This document shows, piece after piece, positions 20,277 to 31,834 of a stretch of DNA of 64,000 bases (the stretch's first letter is position 1; each line of letters opens with the position of its first letter). The translations under genes and the position numbers were made by a program. The notes beneath the pieces are model-generated. The model saw only the letters and a list, made by a program, of their open reading frames with translations. It was not told where the DNA came from and ran no database searches. The DNA comes from Burkholderiales bacterium (GTDB lineage: Bacteria; Pseudomonadota; Gammaproteobacteria; Burkholderiales; SG8-39): positions 62,001 to 126,000 of the forward strand of contig JACZJT010000036.1 of assembly GCA_014860445.1 (NCBI GenBank), read 5' to 3'.

Positions 20277-21154
20277 CCTACGGCTGCTTTGGCCTGGGCC
20301 GCCACTTCGGCCGCGAAATCATTCGATTTCTTTTCGATGCCTTCTCCCACCACGAAAAACCTGTAGCTGAGCAGCTTGGCGCGCTTCGCCGCAAGCATCT
20401 TTTCGACTGTAAGCTTGTCGTCCTTGATGAACGCCTGACCCAGCAGCGCGATTTCGCCGAGAAACTTGCTCAAACCGCCTTCGACCATCTTCTCGACGAT
20501 ATTGGCCGGCTTGCCGGATTCGCGGGCACGCGCCTCGAGAACATCACGCTCGCGCGCGACAATCTCCGGCGCGACTTGGTCGCGCGACAGGAACTGCGGC
20601 TTGGCGAAGGCGATGTGCATGGCAAGGTCCTTGCCGACCTCGTCTTCGCCCTCGAACTCGACCAGCACGCCGATTTTCACGCCGTGCAGATACTGCACCA
20701 GCTTCGCGCCTGTATGGATCTTGTGGAATCTTCGTATGCTCAGGTTTTCGCCGATCTTCTGCACCAGAGCCTGGCGCTTGGCCTCAACCGTGGCGCCGTC
20801 CAGTTCGAGCGCAGACAGCGCGGCCACGTCGGCGGGGCTGTGCGCGGCCACGAGTTGCGCGAGCGCCGACGCGAATTCGAGAAAATCCGCGTTCTTTGCA
20901 ACGAAGTCCGTTTCGCAATTGACTTCCACCAAGGCCGCCGTCTTTCCATCCGCGGCGAGATAAGCGCCGATCACACCTTCGGCCGCAATGCGCCCCGCCG
21001 CCTTGTTCGCTTTGGCCCCGCTTTTGACGCGCAGCAAATCTTCAGCGGATTTCAGGTCGCCGCTGGTTTCCACCAGGGCCTTCTTGCACTCCATCATGCC
21101 AAGGCCGGTGATTTCGCGCAGCTCTTTGACCATGGCTGCGGTAACTTCTGCCAT
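20273..21154 (-). CDS. tsf: Elongation factor Ts
   Basis: Nucleotide exchange factor for EF-Tu. 293 residues from ATG 21154, preceded by GGAG on the coding strand; 67 further open codons upstream include the terminator hairpin and are not coding. N-terminal [21 protein letters not shown] (UBA-like) and the core [13 protein letters not shown] are diagnostic. Follows rpsB after an intrinsic-terminator-like hairpin. Confidence 0.97.
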   Translation of the reverse strand: MAEVTAAMVKELREITGLGMMECKKALVETSGDLKSAEDLLRVKSGAKANKAAGRIAAEGVIGAYLAADGKTAALVEVNCETDFVAKNADFLEFASALAQLVAAHSPADVAALSALELDGATVEAKRQALVQKIGENLSIRRFHKIHTGAKLVQYLHGVKIGVLVEFEGEDEVGKDLAMHIAFAKPQFLSRDQVAPEIVARERDVLEARARESGKPANIVEKMVEGGLSKFLGEIALLGQAFIKDDKLTVEKMLAAKRAKLLSYRFFVVGEGIEKKSNDFAAEVAAQAKAAVG

Positions 21155-21173
21155 TTTTTGCTCCTCGTAGTTC

Positions 21174-21198
21174 AAAAAAAGGGGCTTGCGCCCCTTTT
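21174..21198 (-). terminator. Intrinsic terminator/attenuator between rpsB and tsf
   Basis: In the minus-strand transcript GGGGC-GCAA-GCCCC is followed by seven T residues (complement of the A-run 21174-21180; stem arms 21181-21185 and 21190-21194). It lies between rpsB and tsf, where a partial terminator is known in E. coli. It probably lowers downstream expression relative to rpsB. Confidence 0.8.
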
Positions 21199-21218
21199 GC
21201 ACGGCACTGCATCGCCGT

Positions 21219-21974
21219 CTATTCTTCGGACGCTTCCTGCGCTTCCAGTTCCACAAATTCGTCCGCACCGACTCCGGCAACGATCTCCTGAACCGACAAA
21301 TCCCGGCCTTCGAGAATCGCATCCGCCACGCCGCGGGCATACAGGCGGATCGCACGGCTCGAATCGTCGTTGCCGGGAATCACATGGGCAATGCCCTCGG
21401 GCGAATGGTTGGTGTCAACCACGCCGATGATCGGAATGCCCAGCTTGTTGGCCTCGACCACTGCGCCCTTCTGATAGCCGACATCAATGATGAACAGGGC
21501 ATCGGGCACGCCGGTAAGTTCCTTGATGCCGCCCAGGCTGCGCTCGAATTTGACCAGTTCGCGCTGGATGCCCAAGGCCTCTTTCTTCGGCATCTTCTCC
21601 AGACTGCCGTCGGCAAGCATCGTTTCCATTTCCTTCAAGCGCTTGATCGACTGCTTGACGGTCTTGAAGTTGGTCAACATGCCGCCCAACCAGCGATGGT
21701 CGACATAAGGGGCTCCGCAGCGCAGCGCCTCTTCCTTGATAATCTCGCGCGCCTGGCGTTTGGTGCCCACGAACAGGATGGTGCCTTTGTTCGAGGACAG
21801 CTTTTTCACGTATTTCATCGCCTCCTGGTACATGACCAGGGTTTTTTCCAAATTGACGATGTGAATTTTATTGCGATGGCCGAAAATGAAAGGGGCCATT
21901 TTCGGGTTCCAGAAGCGGGTCTGGTGGCCGAAATGCACCCCCGCTTCCAGCATTTGACGCATGGTAGTAGACAT
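21219..21974 (-). CDS. rpsB: 30S ribosomal protein S2
   Basis: Small-subunit ribosomal protein, 251 residues. N-terminal [27 protein letters not shown] and internal [56 protein letters not shown] are canonical. First gene of the rpsB-tsf-pyrH-frr run, with a promoter and structured leader upstream. Confidence 0.98.
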   Translation of the reverse strand: MSTTMRQMLEAGVHFGHQTRFWNPKMAPFIFGHRNKIHIVNLEKTLVMYQEAMKYVKKLSSNKGTILFVGTKRQAREIIKEEALRCGAPYVDHRWLGGMLTNFKTVKQSIKRLKEMETMLADGSLEKMPKKEALGIQRELVKFERSLGGIKELTGVPDALFIIDVGYQKGAVVEANKLGIPIIGVVDTNHSPEGIAHVIPGNDDSSRAIRLYARGVADAILEGRDLSVQEIVAGVGADEFVELEAQEASEE

Positions 21975-22004
21975 TCAAACTTCTCCGTTTAGGGTTTGTC
22001 ATAA

Positions 22005-22052
22005 CCGCCCGGCTCGTTATAACCCCGCGAGGGGCACCCTAAAGAGGGGCGG
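22005..22052 (-). promoter_or_regulatory. Structured 5' leader of rpsB, candidate autoregulatory RNA
   Basis: The rpsB leader can fold with an outer CCGCCC/GGGCGG stem (22047-22052 with 22005-22010) enclosing a hairpin CCCC-TCGC-GGGG (22023-22034). S2 is known to repress rpsB-tsf through its leader in E. coli; whether this leader works the same way is inference from position and structure. Confidence 0.45.
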
Positions 22053-22086
22053 ATTAAATTTAGCCAAGAAAGCTGACTAGCGGAAT

Positions 22087-22116
22087 AGTATATCATGAAG
22101 CACGAGTCCTACTCAA
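22087..22116 (-). promoter_or_regulatory. Predicted sigma-70 promoter of the rpsB operon
   Basis: On the minus strand TTGAGT (22111-22116), an 18-base spacer, and TATACT (22087-22092). This leaves a leader of roughly 105 nt before the rpsB ATG. It sits in the 351-bp divergent gap between rpsB and map (21975-22325); in the rest of that gap (22117-22325) I see no gene and no clear promoter for map. Confidence 0.6.
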
Positions 22117-22325
22117 TAAATCCAAGGCTAAACAGCAGATTAAGCCACGGAGGCGCGCTTAGGCGGAATCGCATGCGCTGCAGTGAATAGCCATTGTCGG
22201 GACACCGGTCCGGGCCACAGGCGGTCTAAATTCGATCGATCCGGCGCGGAGTTGATGCTGAAATCGGAGCTTCCCTTCGCCAGGGCTATCCTTTATCCTT
22301 CCCACCCTTTGAGCATAGCCCGCCG

Positions 22326-23141
22326 ATGAGCATCCACATAAAGACCCCGGAAGAAATCGAAAAAATGCATGTTGCCGGGCGACTTGCTGGTGAAGTGCTT
22401 GATTTCATTGCGCCCTACGTCAAATCCGGAATAAGTACGGGCGAACTCGACAGCCTTTGCCACGACTATATGGTCAAGGTCCAGAAAACGATACCCGCTC
22501 CACTGCATTACGCGCCACCCGGCTACCAGCCCTATCCCAAGTCGATCTGCACCTCGATCAACCACCAGGTGTGTCACGGCATTCCCGGCGAAAAGCAGTT
22601 GAAGCACGGCGATATTGTCAACATCGACATTACCGTGATCAAGGACGGCTACCACGGCGACACCAGCCGCATGTTTTACGTAGGTGAACCGGCCATACAA
22701 GCGCGCCGGCTGTGCGAAACGACCTACGAATGCATGTGGATGGGCATACAGGCGGTCAAACCGGGTGCGCATCTGGGCGATATCGGCGCCGCAATTCAGA
22801 GTCACGCCGAGAGGCACGGTTACAGCGTGGTGCGCGAATTCTGCGGACACGGCATCGGACGAAAGTTTCACGAAGAGCCGCAGGTGCTGCATTACGGCCG
22901 CGCAGGCGCAGGCATTCCCCTGCAACCGGGGATGATCTTCACCATCGAGCCGATGATCAATGCGGGCAAGCCGGCAATACGCGAACTCTCCGACGGTTGG
23001 ACCATTGTTACCAAGGACCACAGTTTGTCCGCTCAATGGGAGCACACCGTGCTCGTGACCCAAACAGGACATGAAGTATTGACGCTGTCGGCCGGTGCGC
23101 CGAGCAAGCCCGGACCGAAAACCCTCCACCCGGATGCCTGA
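22326..23141 (+). CDS. map: Type I methionine aminopeptidase
   Basis: Removes the initiator methionine. 271 residues. Metal-binding residues lie in NIDITVIKDGYHGDTSRMF (two Asp), FCGHGIGRKFHEEPQ (His), FTIEPMIN (Glu) and QWEHTVLVT (Glu). The 'CTSINHQVCHGIPG' segment is the family signature with the substrate His. Divergent from rpsB, as in most bacteria, and overlaps glnD by 8 bp. Confidence 0.97.
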   Translation: MSIHIKTPEEIEKMHVAGRLAGEVLDFIAPYVKSGISTGELDSLCHDYMVKVQKTIPAPLHYAPPGYQPYPKSICTSINHQVCHGIPGEKQLKHGDIVNIDITVIKDGYHGDTSRMFYVGEPAIQARRLCETTYECMWMGIQAVKPGAHLGDIGAAIQSHAERHGYSVVREFCGHGIGRKFHEEPQVLHYGRAGAGIPLQPGMIFTIEPMINAGKPAIRELSDGWTIVTKDHSLSAQWEHTVLVTQTGHEVLTLSAGAPSKPGPKTLHPDA

Positions 23142-25719
23142 AACGCAATTGCCAGCCGCCGCTCGGCACTCCGCGGTCGGCCTGCGGGAACAACTGCAGA
23201 AAGACCGGCGGGCATTGTGCGAGCACTTTTCAACCGAGGGCGAGCCGCGGCGCCTGTTGAGCCAGCACCGATTGCTGGTGGACCGTGCGCTCAGAAGTCT
23301 GTGGAAGGAAGCGGCCCTGCCCGGCTCGCTGGCCCTCGTCGCGGTGGGCGGATACGGCCGCGGCGAGTTGTTCCCCCATTCCGACGTCGATCTGCTGGTG
23401 CTTCTTCCCTGCGAACCGGACGCCGGGCTGAAGGCCAAACTGGAGGCACTGATCGGCGTGCTTTGGGATACCGGGCTCGAGCCCGGACACGGCGTACGCA
23501 CAATCGACGAATGCCTGGTCGAATCGGCCAAGGACATTACCGTCCAGACCAGTCTCCTGGAAGCAAGATGGCTCGCCGGCAGCCGCAGCCTCTATGCCGC
23601 CTTCACCGGCGCCATGCGCGAGCATCTTCATCCCCTCGCCTTTTTTCAGTCCAAGCGACTGGAGCAGGAGCAGCGCCATGGCAAGTACCAGGAGAGCCCG
23701 TACAACCTTGAACCCAACTTGAAAGAAGCACCGGGGGGCTTGCGCGATTTGCAGGCGATACTTTGGATCAGCCGCTCCGCCGGATTGGGCGAGAACTGGA
23801 TGCAACTTGCCGAGCGCGGGCTGATCACCGCGACCGAAGCGCGCCAACTCGCGCGATACCAGAAGTTCCTGAGCGAACTGCGCATCCGGCTGCATTACAT
23901 CGCAGGCCGCCGCGAAGACAGGCTGCTGTTCGACTACCAGAGCGGCCTGGCGGCGCAGTTCGGCTTTGTGGATACGCCGAGCAAACGCGCCAGCGAGCAG
24001 TTGATGCAACGCTATTACCGCACGGCAAAGGCGATCACGCAGCTCAACACCCTGCTACTGCAGAACATCGGCGTGCAGTTGCTCTCCGGCGCAGAGAGTC
24101 CGCCGGAAATTCTCAACGAGCGCTTCCAGGCCACGCACGAACTGCTGGAGGCGCGGGACCCGGAGCTCTTCGAGCGGCAGCCCGGCGCAATTCTGGAGGG
24201 CGTCCTGCTGCTGCAGCAGCACGCAGAACTGAAAGGCATGAGCGCAACCACGCTGCGCGCACTATGGCGCGCACGCGCCGGAATCGATGCGGGCTTCCGG
24301 CGCGACAAGGCGAATTGCGCGCTGTTCCTGCAGATTTTGCAGCAACCCCGCGGACTGGTGCACGCGCTGCGGCGCATGAATCAGTATTCCATTCTCGGAC
24401 GCTATCTGCCCGCGTTCGGCAAGATTGTCGGGCAGATGCAATACGATCTGTTCCACGCCTATACCGTTGACCAGCACATTCTCAATGTGATTCGGAATCT
24501 GCGACGCTTCACCATGGTCGAATTTGCCCACGAGTATCCGCAGTGCAGCCGTCTGATGGCGGGATTCGACCGCCATTGGCTGCTCTATGTCGCGGCGCTG
24601 TTCCACGACATCGCCAAGGGTCGCGGCGGCGATCATTCGAAGCTCGGCATGCGCGATGCACGCAGCTTCTGCCGCACTCACGGCCTCACGCGCGAGGATA
24701 CGGAACTGGTGATATTCCTGGTCGAACACCATTTGACGATGTCGTCGGTCGCGCAAAAGCATGACCTTTCCGATCCCGACGTCATCGAGGGGTTTGCGCG
24801 CACGGCAAAGACCGAGCGCCGGCTTACCGCCCTGTATCTGCTCACGGTGGCCGATGTGCGCGGTACCAGCCCAAAAGTGTGGAATGCCTGGAAAGGCAAG
24901 TTGCTGGAGGATTTGTTCCTGCTCGCGCGGCGCCTGCTGCGCGGCGACGGCATCGGCTTCGAACAGGACATCCAGGCCAAGCAGGAAGAAGCGCTACGCC
25001 TGCTGCGCCTTTACGCACTGTCGGACGAGGTCAAGGACAAGCTTTGGAGCGAGCTCGACGTAGCCTATTTTCTGCGCCACGACGCGCAGGACATCGCGTG
25101 GCAGACCCGCACACTGCATTATCGCGTGGACACCGACCGGCCGGTGGTAAAAGCGCGCCTGTCGCCCATCGGTGAAGGGCTGCAGGTGATGATCTATTCT
25201 CGCGATCAGCGCGATCTGTTCGCGCGCATCTGCGGCTATTTCGAGGAAATCAATTACAGCATCGCCGACGCACGCATACACACCACCGGCCGCGGCTATG
25301 CACTGGACACATTCCTGCTGCTCGGACCGGGCAATAATCCGCATTACCGCGACATGATCAATCTGATCGAGACCGAACTGAGCGAACGTCTGCAGCGTCA
25401 GACCCCGCTGCATCCGCCCACCCGCGGCCGCGTGTCGCGCCAGCTACGGCATTTTCCGATCACGCCGGAAATACAGATCCGGCCGGACGAAAAAGGTGCG
25501 AGTTTTGCGCTCTCCATTATCGCAGGCGACCGCCCCGGGCTGCTCTATTCCATCGCGCTGGTGCTGGGAAAGTACAACGTCAACTTGATTACGGCCAAGA
25601 TCGTGACGCTGGGCGAGCGTGCAGAAGACGTTTTCCTGATCGCGGGCGAGGCACTCTTCAAACCGAGGACCGTACTGCAGTTGGAGAGCGAGTTGCTCGA
25701 CGCGCTGCAGCTCAAATAG
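23134..25719 (+). CDS. glnD: Bifunctional PII uridylyltransferase/uridylyl-removing enzyme
   Basis: Senses glutamine and uridylylates or de-uridylylates PII proteins to control nitrogen assimilation. 861 residues from ATG 23134; a 13-codon upstream extension inside map is not family sequence. Nucleotidyltransferase domain: GGYGRGELFPHSDVDLLVL (about 75-95). HD phosphohydrolase domain: ALFHDIAKGRGGDHSKLG (about 490). Two C-terminal ACT domains, the second around FALSIIAGDRPGLLYSIALVL. All domains are complete. Convergent with def. Confidence 0.97.
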   Translation: MPETQLPAAARHSAVGLREQLQKDRRALCEHFSTEGEPRRLLSQHRLLVDRALRSLWKEAALPGSLALVAVGGYGRGELFPHSDVDLLVLLPCEPDAGLKAKLEALIGVLWDTGLEPGHGVRTIDECLVESAKDITVQTSLLEARWLAGSRSLYAAFTGAMREHLHPLAFFQSKRLEQEQRHGKYQESPYNLEPNLKEAPGGLRDLQAILWISRSAGLGENWMQLAERGLITATEARQLARYQKFLSELRIRLHYIAGRREDRLLFDYQSGLAAQFGFVDTPSKRASEQLMQRYYRTAKAITQLNTLLLQNIGVQLLSGAESPPEILNERFQATHELLEARDPELFERQPGAILEGVLLLQQHAELKGMSATTLRALWRARAGIDAGFRRDKANCALFLQILQQPRGLVHALRRMNQYSILGRYLPAFGKIVGQMQYDLFHAYTVDQHILNVIRNLRRFTMVEFAHEYPQCSRLMAGFDRHWLLYVAALFHDIAKGRGGDHSKLGMRDARSFCRTHGLTREDTELVIFLVEHHLTMSSVAQKHDLSDPDVIEGFARTAKTERRLTALYLLTVADVRGTSPKVWNAWKGKLLEDLFLLARRLLRGDGIGFEQDIQAKQEEALRLLRLYALSDEVKDKLWSELDVAYFLRHDAQDIAWQTRTLHYRVDTDRPVVKARLSPIGEGLQVMIYSRDQRDLFARICGYFEEINYSIADARIHTTGRGYALDTFLLLGPGNNPHYRDMINLIETELSERLQRQTPLHPPTRGRVSRQLRHFPITPEIQIRPDEKGASFALSIIAGDRPGLLYSIALVLGKYNVNLITAKIVTLGERAEDVFLIAGEALFKPRTVLQLESELLDALQLK

Positions 25720-25722
25720 GCG

Positions 25723-26253
25723 TCACTCGTCCAGGATTTCCTCGCCCGGAAACAGGGCATCGACAAAACCGAAATTGCTGAAATCGCGAATACGCATCGG
25801 GTACAGAATACCGGCAAGATGATCGCATTCGTGCTGTACCACGCGGGCGTGAAAGCCGCTGACACTGCGATCGATGGGATTGCCCATTTCGTCAAAGCCC
25901 TGGTAGCGCAATCGCACATGCCGCGGCACCATGCCGCGCAAACCCGGCACCGACAGACAGCCTTCCCAATCTTCTTCGAGTTCGTCCGAGAGCGGCGTCA
26001 GCACCGGGTTGATGAGCACGGTATCCGGCACTTCTTCGGCCTGCGGGTAGCGCGCGTTCTGCGCCACGCCGAAAATGACGACCTGCAATCCCACGCCTAT
26101 CTGCGGCGCCGCAAGCCCTGCGCCGCTCAAATGGGCCATGGTCTCGCGCATGTCGGCCAGAAGGGCATGCAGGTCGGGCGTATCGAAGGTTTCCAGCGGC
26201 CGCGCCTGTTCCAGCAGCCGCGGATCGCCCATCTTGAGCACTTCGCGGATCAT
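25723..26253 (-). CDS. def: Peptide deformylase
   Basis: Removes the formyl group from nascent proteins. 176 residues with the three motifs: [22 protein letters not shown] (metal Cys), and [12 protein letters not shown] (HExxH zinc/iron site). The family's usual EGCLS is intact. Not in the common def-fmt arrangement: here it is coupled to mtnP by a four-base overlap, so it may be one of several deformylases in the genome. Confidence 0.96.
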   Translation of the reverse strand: MIREVLKMGDPRLLEQARPLETFDTPDLHALLADMRETMAHLSGAGLAAPQIGVGLQVVIFGVAQNARYPQAEEVPDTVLINPVLTPLSDELEEDWEGCLSVPGLRGMVPRHVRLRYQGFDEMGNPIDRSVSGFHARVVQHECDHLAGILYPMRIRDFSNFGFVDALFPGEEILDE

Positions 26254-26990
26254 GCGTCTGCCGCCAGTCGCTCGATGACCCGGCGTACGCGCGCGAGCGA
26301 CTGCTGCAGCACCTGTTCGATGTCTTCCAGCCGTATGCCGCGAAGGCTGTCACCGCGGCCGGCTGCGAAATTCGCAACCACCGCGATGGTGGCGTAGTCG
26401 AGGTTCGCTTCGCGCGCGAGGGCCGCCTCGGGCATGCCGGTCATACCGACGAAGTCGGCGCCATCGCGTTCCAAGCGGTCGATCTCCGCGGCGGTCTCTA
26501 GCCGTGGGCCCTGGGTCGATGCGTAGACCCCGTCCTCCACTGCCGGCTCGCCGCAAGCGCGGGCTGCATCCAGGATGCGGGTGCGCAATGACGCCGAATA
26601 GGGTTCGGTAAAATCGATGTGGGTCACCGGCTGTTCACCGCCCTCGAAATAGGTGTTCTTCCGCCCCCAGGTATAGTCGAGTATCTGGTGCGGCACGACG
26701 ATGACGCCCGGTCGCATATCGGCGCGTATGCCACCCACCGAAGCGACGGAAACCACTCCCTCCACCGCCTGTTGTTCCAAGGCCCAGATATTCGCCCGGT
26801 AATTCACCTCGTGCGGTGGAATGGAATGCCCGTAGCCGTGCCGAGCCAGAAACACCACGTCCTTGCCCGCAATCTGTCCGAAAGTGAGCGCGCCCGAGGG
26901 TTCTCCATAGGGGGTGCGCACCGCCAGGCGACGGGTGATATCGAGATTCGACAGCTGGGACAGGCCGCTGCCGCCTATGATGGCTAGCAT
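26250..26990 (-). CDS. S-methyl-5'-thioinosine/thioadenosine phosphorylase family
   Basis: Purine nucleoside phosphorylase family, 246 residues, of the MtnP/MTIP type that recycles methylthio-nucleosides from polyamine synthesis. N-terminal AIIGGSGL, the phosphate-binding [21 protein letters not shown], and the substrate segment [15 protein letters not shown]. The family splits between methylthioadenosine and methylthioinosine specificity; MTGMPEA rather than MTxxPE-with-Ala/Asn differences leans to MTIP, but sequence alone does not settle it. Followed by hpt, a second purine salvage gene. Confidence 0.88.
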   Translation of the reverse strand: MLAIIGGSGLSQLSNLDITRRLAVRTPYGEPSGALTFGQIAGKDVVFLARHGYGHSIPPHEVNYRANIWALEQQAVEGVVSVASVGGIRADMRPGVIVVPHQILDYTWGRKNTYFEGGEQPVTHIDFTEPYSASLRTRILDAARACGEPAVEDGVYASTQGPRLETAAEIDRLERDGADFVGMTGMPEAALAREANLDYATIAVVANFAAGRGDSLRGIRLEDIEQVLQQSLARVRRVIERLAADA

Positions 26991-27093
26991 TGCATGGGGT
27001 GGAGAAAAGTAACGCGTAACTTCGACATCGGGACGGCCGCGATATTATCACGGCGAGGTGGATGCGAGATCAGGCAAAGACGGCGGCGCACTA

Positions 27094-27651
27094 TCACGCC
27101 GCGGGTTTTTGCCGCAGCGCGTAGATCGCCGGCAGATTGCGCCAGGCACCGTCCACGTCCATGCCGCAGCCGAACACGAAGCGATCAGGCAGGGACAGGC
27201 CGACGAAATCGGCGCGGATCGCTTTGGCCTTGGCCTTTTTCTTGTCCGTGAGCACGGCGCTGTAAAACGCCTTCGCGCCCAGGCCGAGGACGCGCTCTCG
27301 AATCGCCAGCATGGTGTCGCCGATGTCGAGGATATCGTCCAGCACCAGCACCACTCTGCCGGCTACATTGCCTTTGGGCTCGATTTTCCAGGCTATTTTT
27401 CCACCGACGGTTGCACTGCCATAGCGCGATGCGTGGATGTAGTCCAAGTCCATCGGGAAATTCAGCAAGGGCAGGATCCGGCCGGTAAACACGACCGCCC
27501 CGTCCATGACCGAAAGCACGAGCGGATATTGGTCCTTCAGCGCCGCGGTAATTTCCGCTGCTACGCGCACGATGGCGGCATCCACGTCGGCCGCGCCGTG
27601 GATCAGCTCGGCAGATTCGAGCATCTTCCAGGCGCGCGCCGTTCGGTCCAT
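27094..27651 (-). CDS. hpt: Hypoxanthine-guanine phosphoribosyltransferase
   Basis: Salvages hypoxanthine/guanine with PRPP. 185 residues. PRPP-binding motif VVLVLDDILDIGDTM, plus VLSVMDGAVVFTGRIL near the N-terminus and a VGLSLPDRFVFGCGMDVDGAWRNLPAIYAL C-terminal region typical of Hpt. Lies 20 bp after galU in the same direction and 103 bp before mtnP. Confidence 0.93.
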   Translation of the reverse strand: MDRTARAWKMLESAELIHGAADVDAAIVRVAAEITAALKDQYPLVLSVMDGAVVFTGRILPLLNFPMDLDYIHASRYGSATVGGKIAWKIEPKGNVAGRVVLVLDDILDIGDTMLAIRERVLGLGAKAFYSAVLTDKKKAKAKAIRADFVGLSLPDRFVFGCGMDVDGAWRNLPAIYALRQKPAA

Positions 27652-27671
27652 GCGCAGTGCGAATCCGGTAC

Positions 27672-28528
27672 CTAGAGCGACTTCAGGTAGTCGGTGAAAG
27701 CGGCGCCGGTTTCGGGGTGCTTTTTCCCATAGGCGACCGTCGCCTGAAGATAGCCGAGCTTGGAGCCGCAGTCATAGCGCACGCCCTCGAAGCGGTAGGC
27801 CAGCACCTTGTCTTCGCGCATCAAGGCCGCAATGCCGTCGGTCAGTTGAATTTCGCCCCCCGCCCCCGCCTGCACGCCTGTCAGATGGTGGAATATTCGC
27901 GGGCTGAGGATATAGCGGCCGACCACCGCCAACGTAGATGGCGCGTCTTTGGGCTCGGGTTTTTCCACCATGGCGCTGACCTCGCCGGGTTCTTTTCCGT
28001 CGGTCTTGACGATGCCGTATTGCCGCGTATTCTCGCGCGGCACCTCCTCCACGCCGAGCACCGAGCACTGATACTCGGCATAGACTTGCGCCATCTGCTT
28101 CAGCACCGGAGGCTCGGCGTCGATCAGGTCATCGGCCAGGATTACCGCGAACGGTTCGTCGTTGACCACCGGTTCTGCACACAGCACGGCATGTCCCAGG
28201 CCCAGCGCCTCAGGCTGGCGGATATAGATGCAATTGACGTTTCCGGGGACGATGCCCTGTACCAGTTCGAGCAGATCCAGTTTGCCGCGCGCCGCCAGTT
28301 CGGCCTCAACCTCGTACGCCTTGTCGAAATGGTCCTCGATCGTGCGCTTGTTCCGGCCGGTGATGAAAATCATGTCGGTCATGCCCGCCGCAACCGCTTC
28401 TTCCACCGCGTACTGAATCAGAGGCTTGTCCACCACCGGCATCATTTCTTTCGGACTGGCCTTGGTCGCGGGCAGGAAGCGGCTGCCCATGCCAGCCACC
28501 GGAAAAACACATTTGCGCACGCGTTTCA

Positions 28529-28529
<1 letters not shown>
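27672..28529 (-). CDS. galU: UTP-glucose-1-phosphate uridylyltransferase
   Basis: Makes UDP-glucose for LPS, exopolysaccharide and trehalose. 285 residues. Nucleotide-binding [37 protein letters not shown], and VEKPEP segment are canonical GalU. Its ATG overlaps the ligA TGA by one base (TGATG), so it is translationally coupled to ligA. Confidence 0.97.
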
Positions 28530-31665
<3,136 letters not shown>

Positions 31666-31690
31666 GGGCGCCGGCTGACGCGCGACGCGT

Positions 31691-31834
31691 CCCCGCTACA
31701 CTGGGTCCCTGCTCCCAGGCTCATTTGCTCCGCCTCCTCACTCCCAACGCCGCGCGAAGACCGAACTTTCGGCGTCCGGCCGCATTCGCCCTTCCCGCAT
31801 CCCCGCTACGCGGGGCCCCTGCTCCTAGGCTCAT
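31691..31834. repeat. 34-bp direct repeat, two copies, between zipA and smc
   Basis: 31691-31724 and 31801-31834 match at 30 of 34 bases, 110 bp apart. The second copy includes the smc stop codon and a perfect hairpin (CCCCGC-TAC-GCGGGG, 31801-31815) immediately downstream of smc; in the first copy the hairpin is degraded. The smc-proximal hairpin has no T-run, so terminator function is doubtful. Confidence 0.7.
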
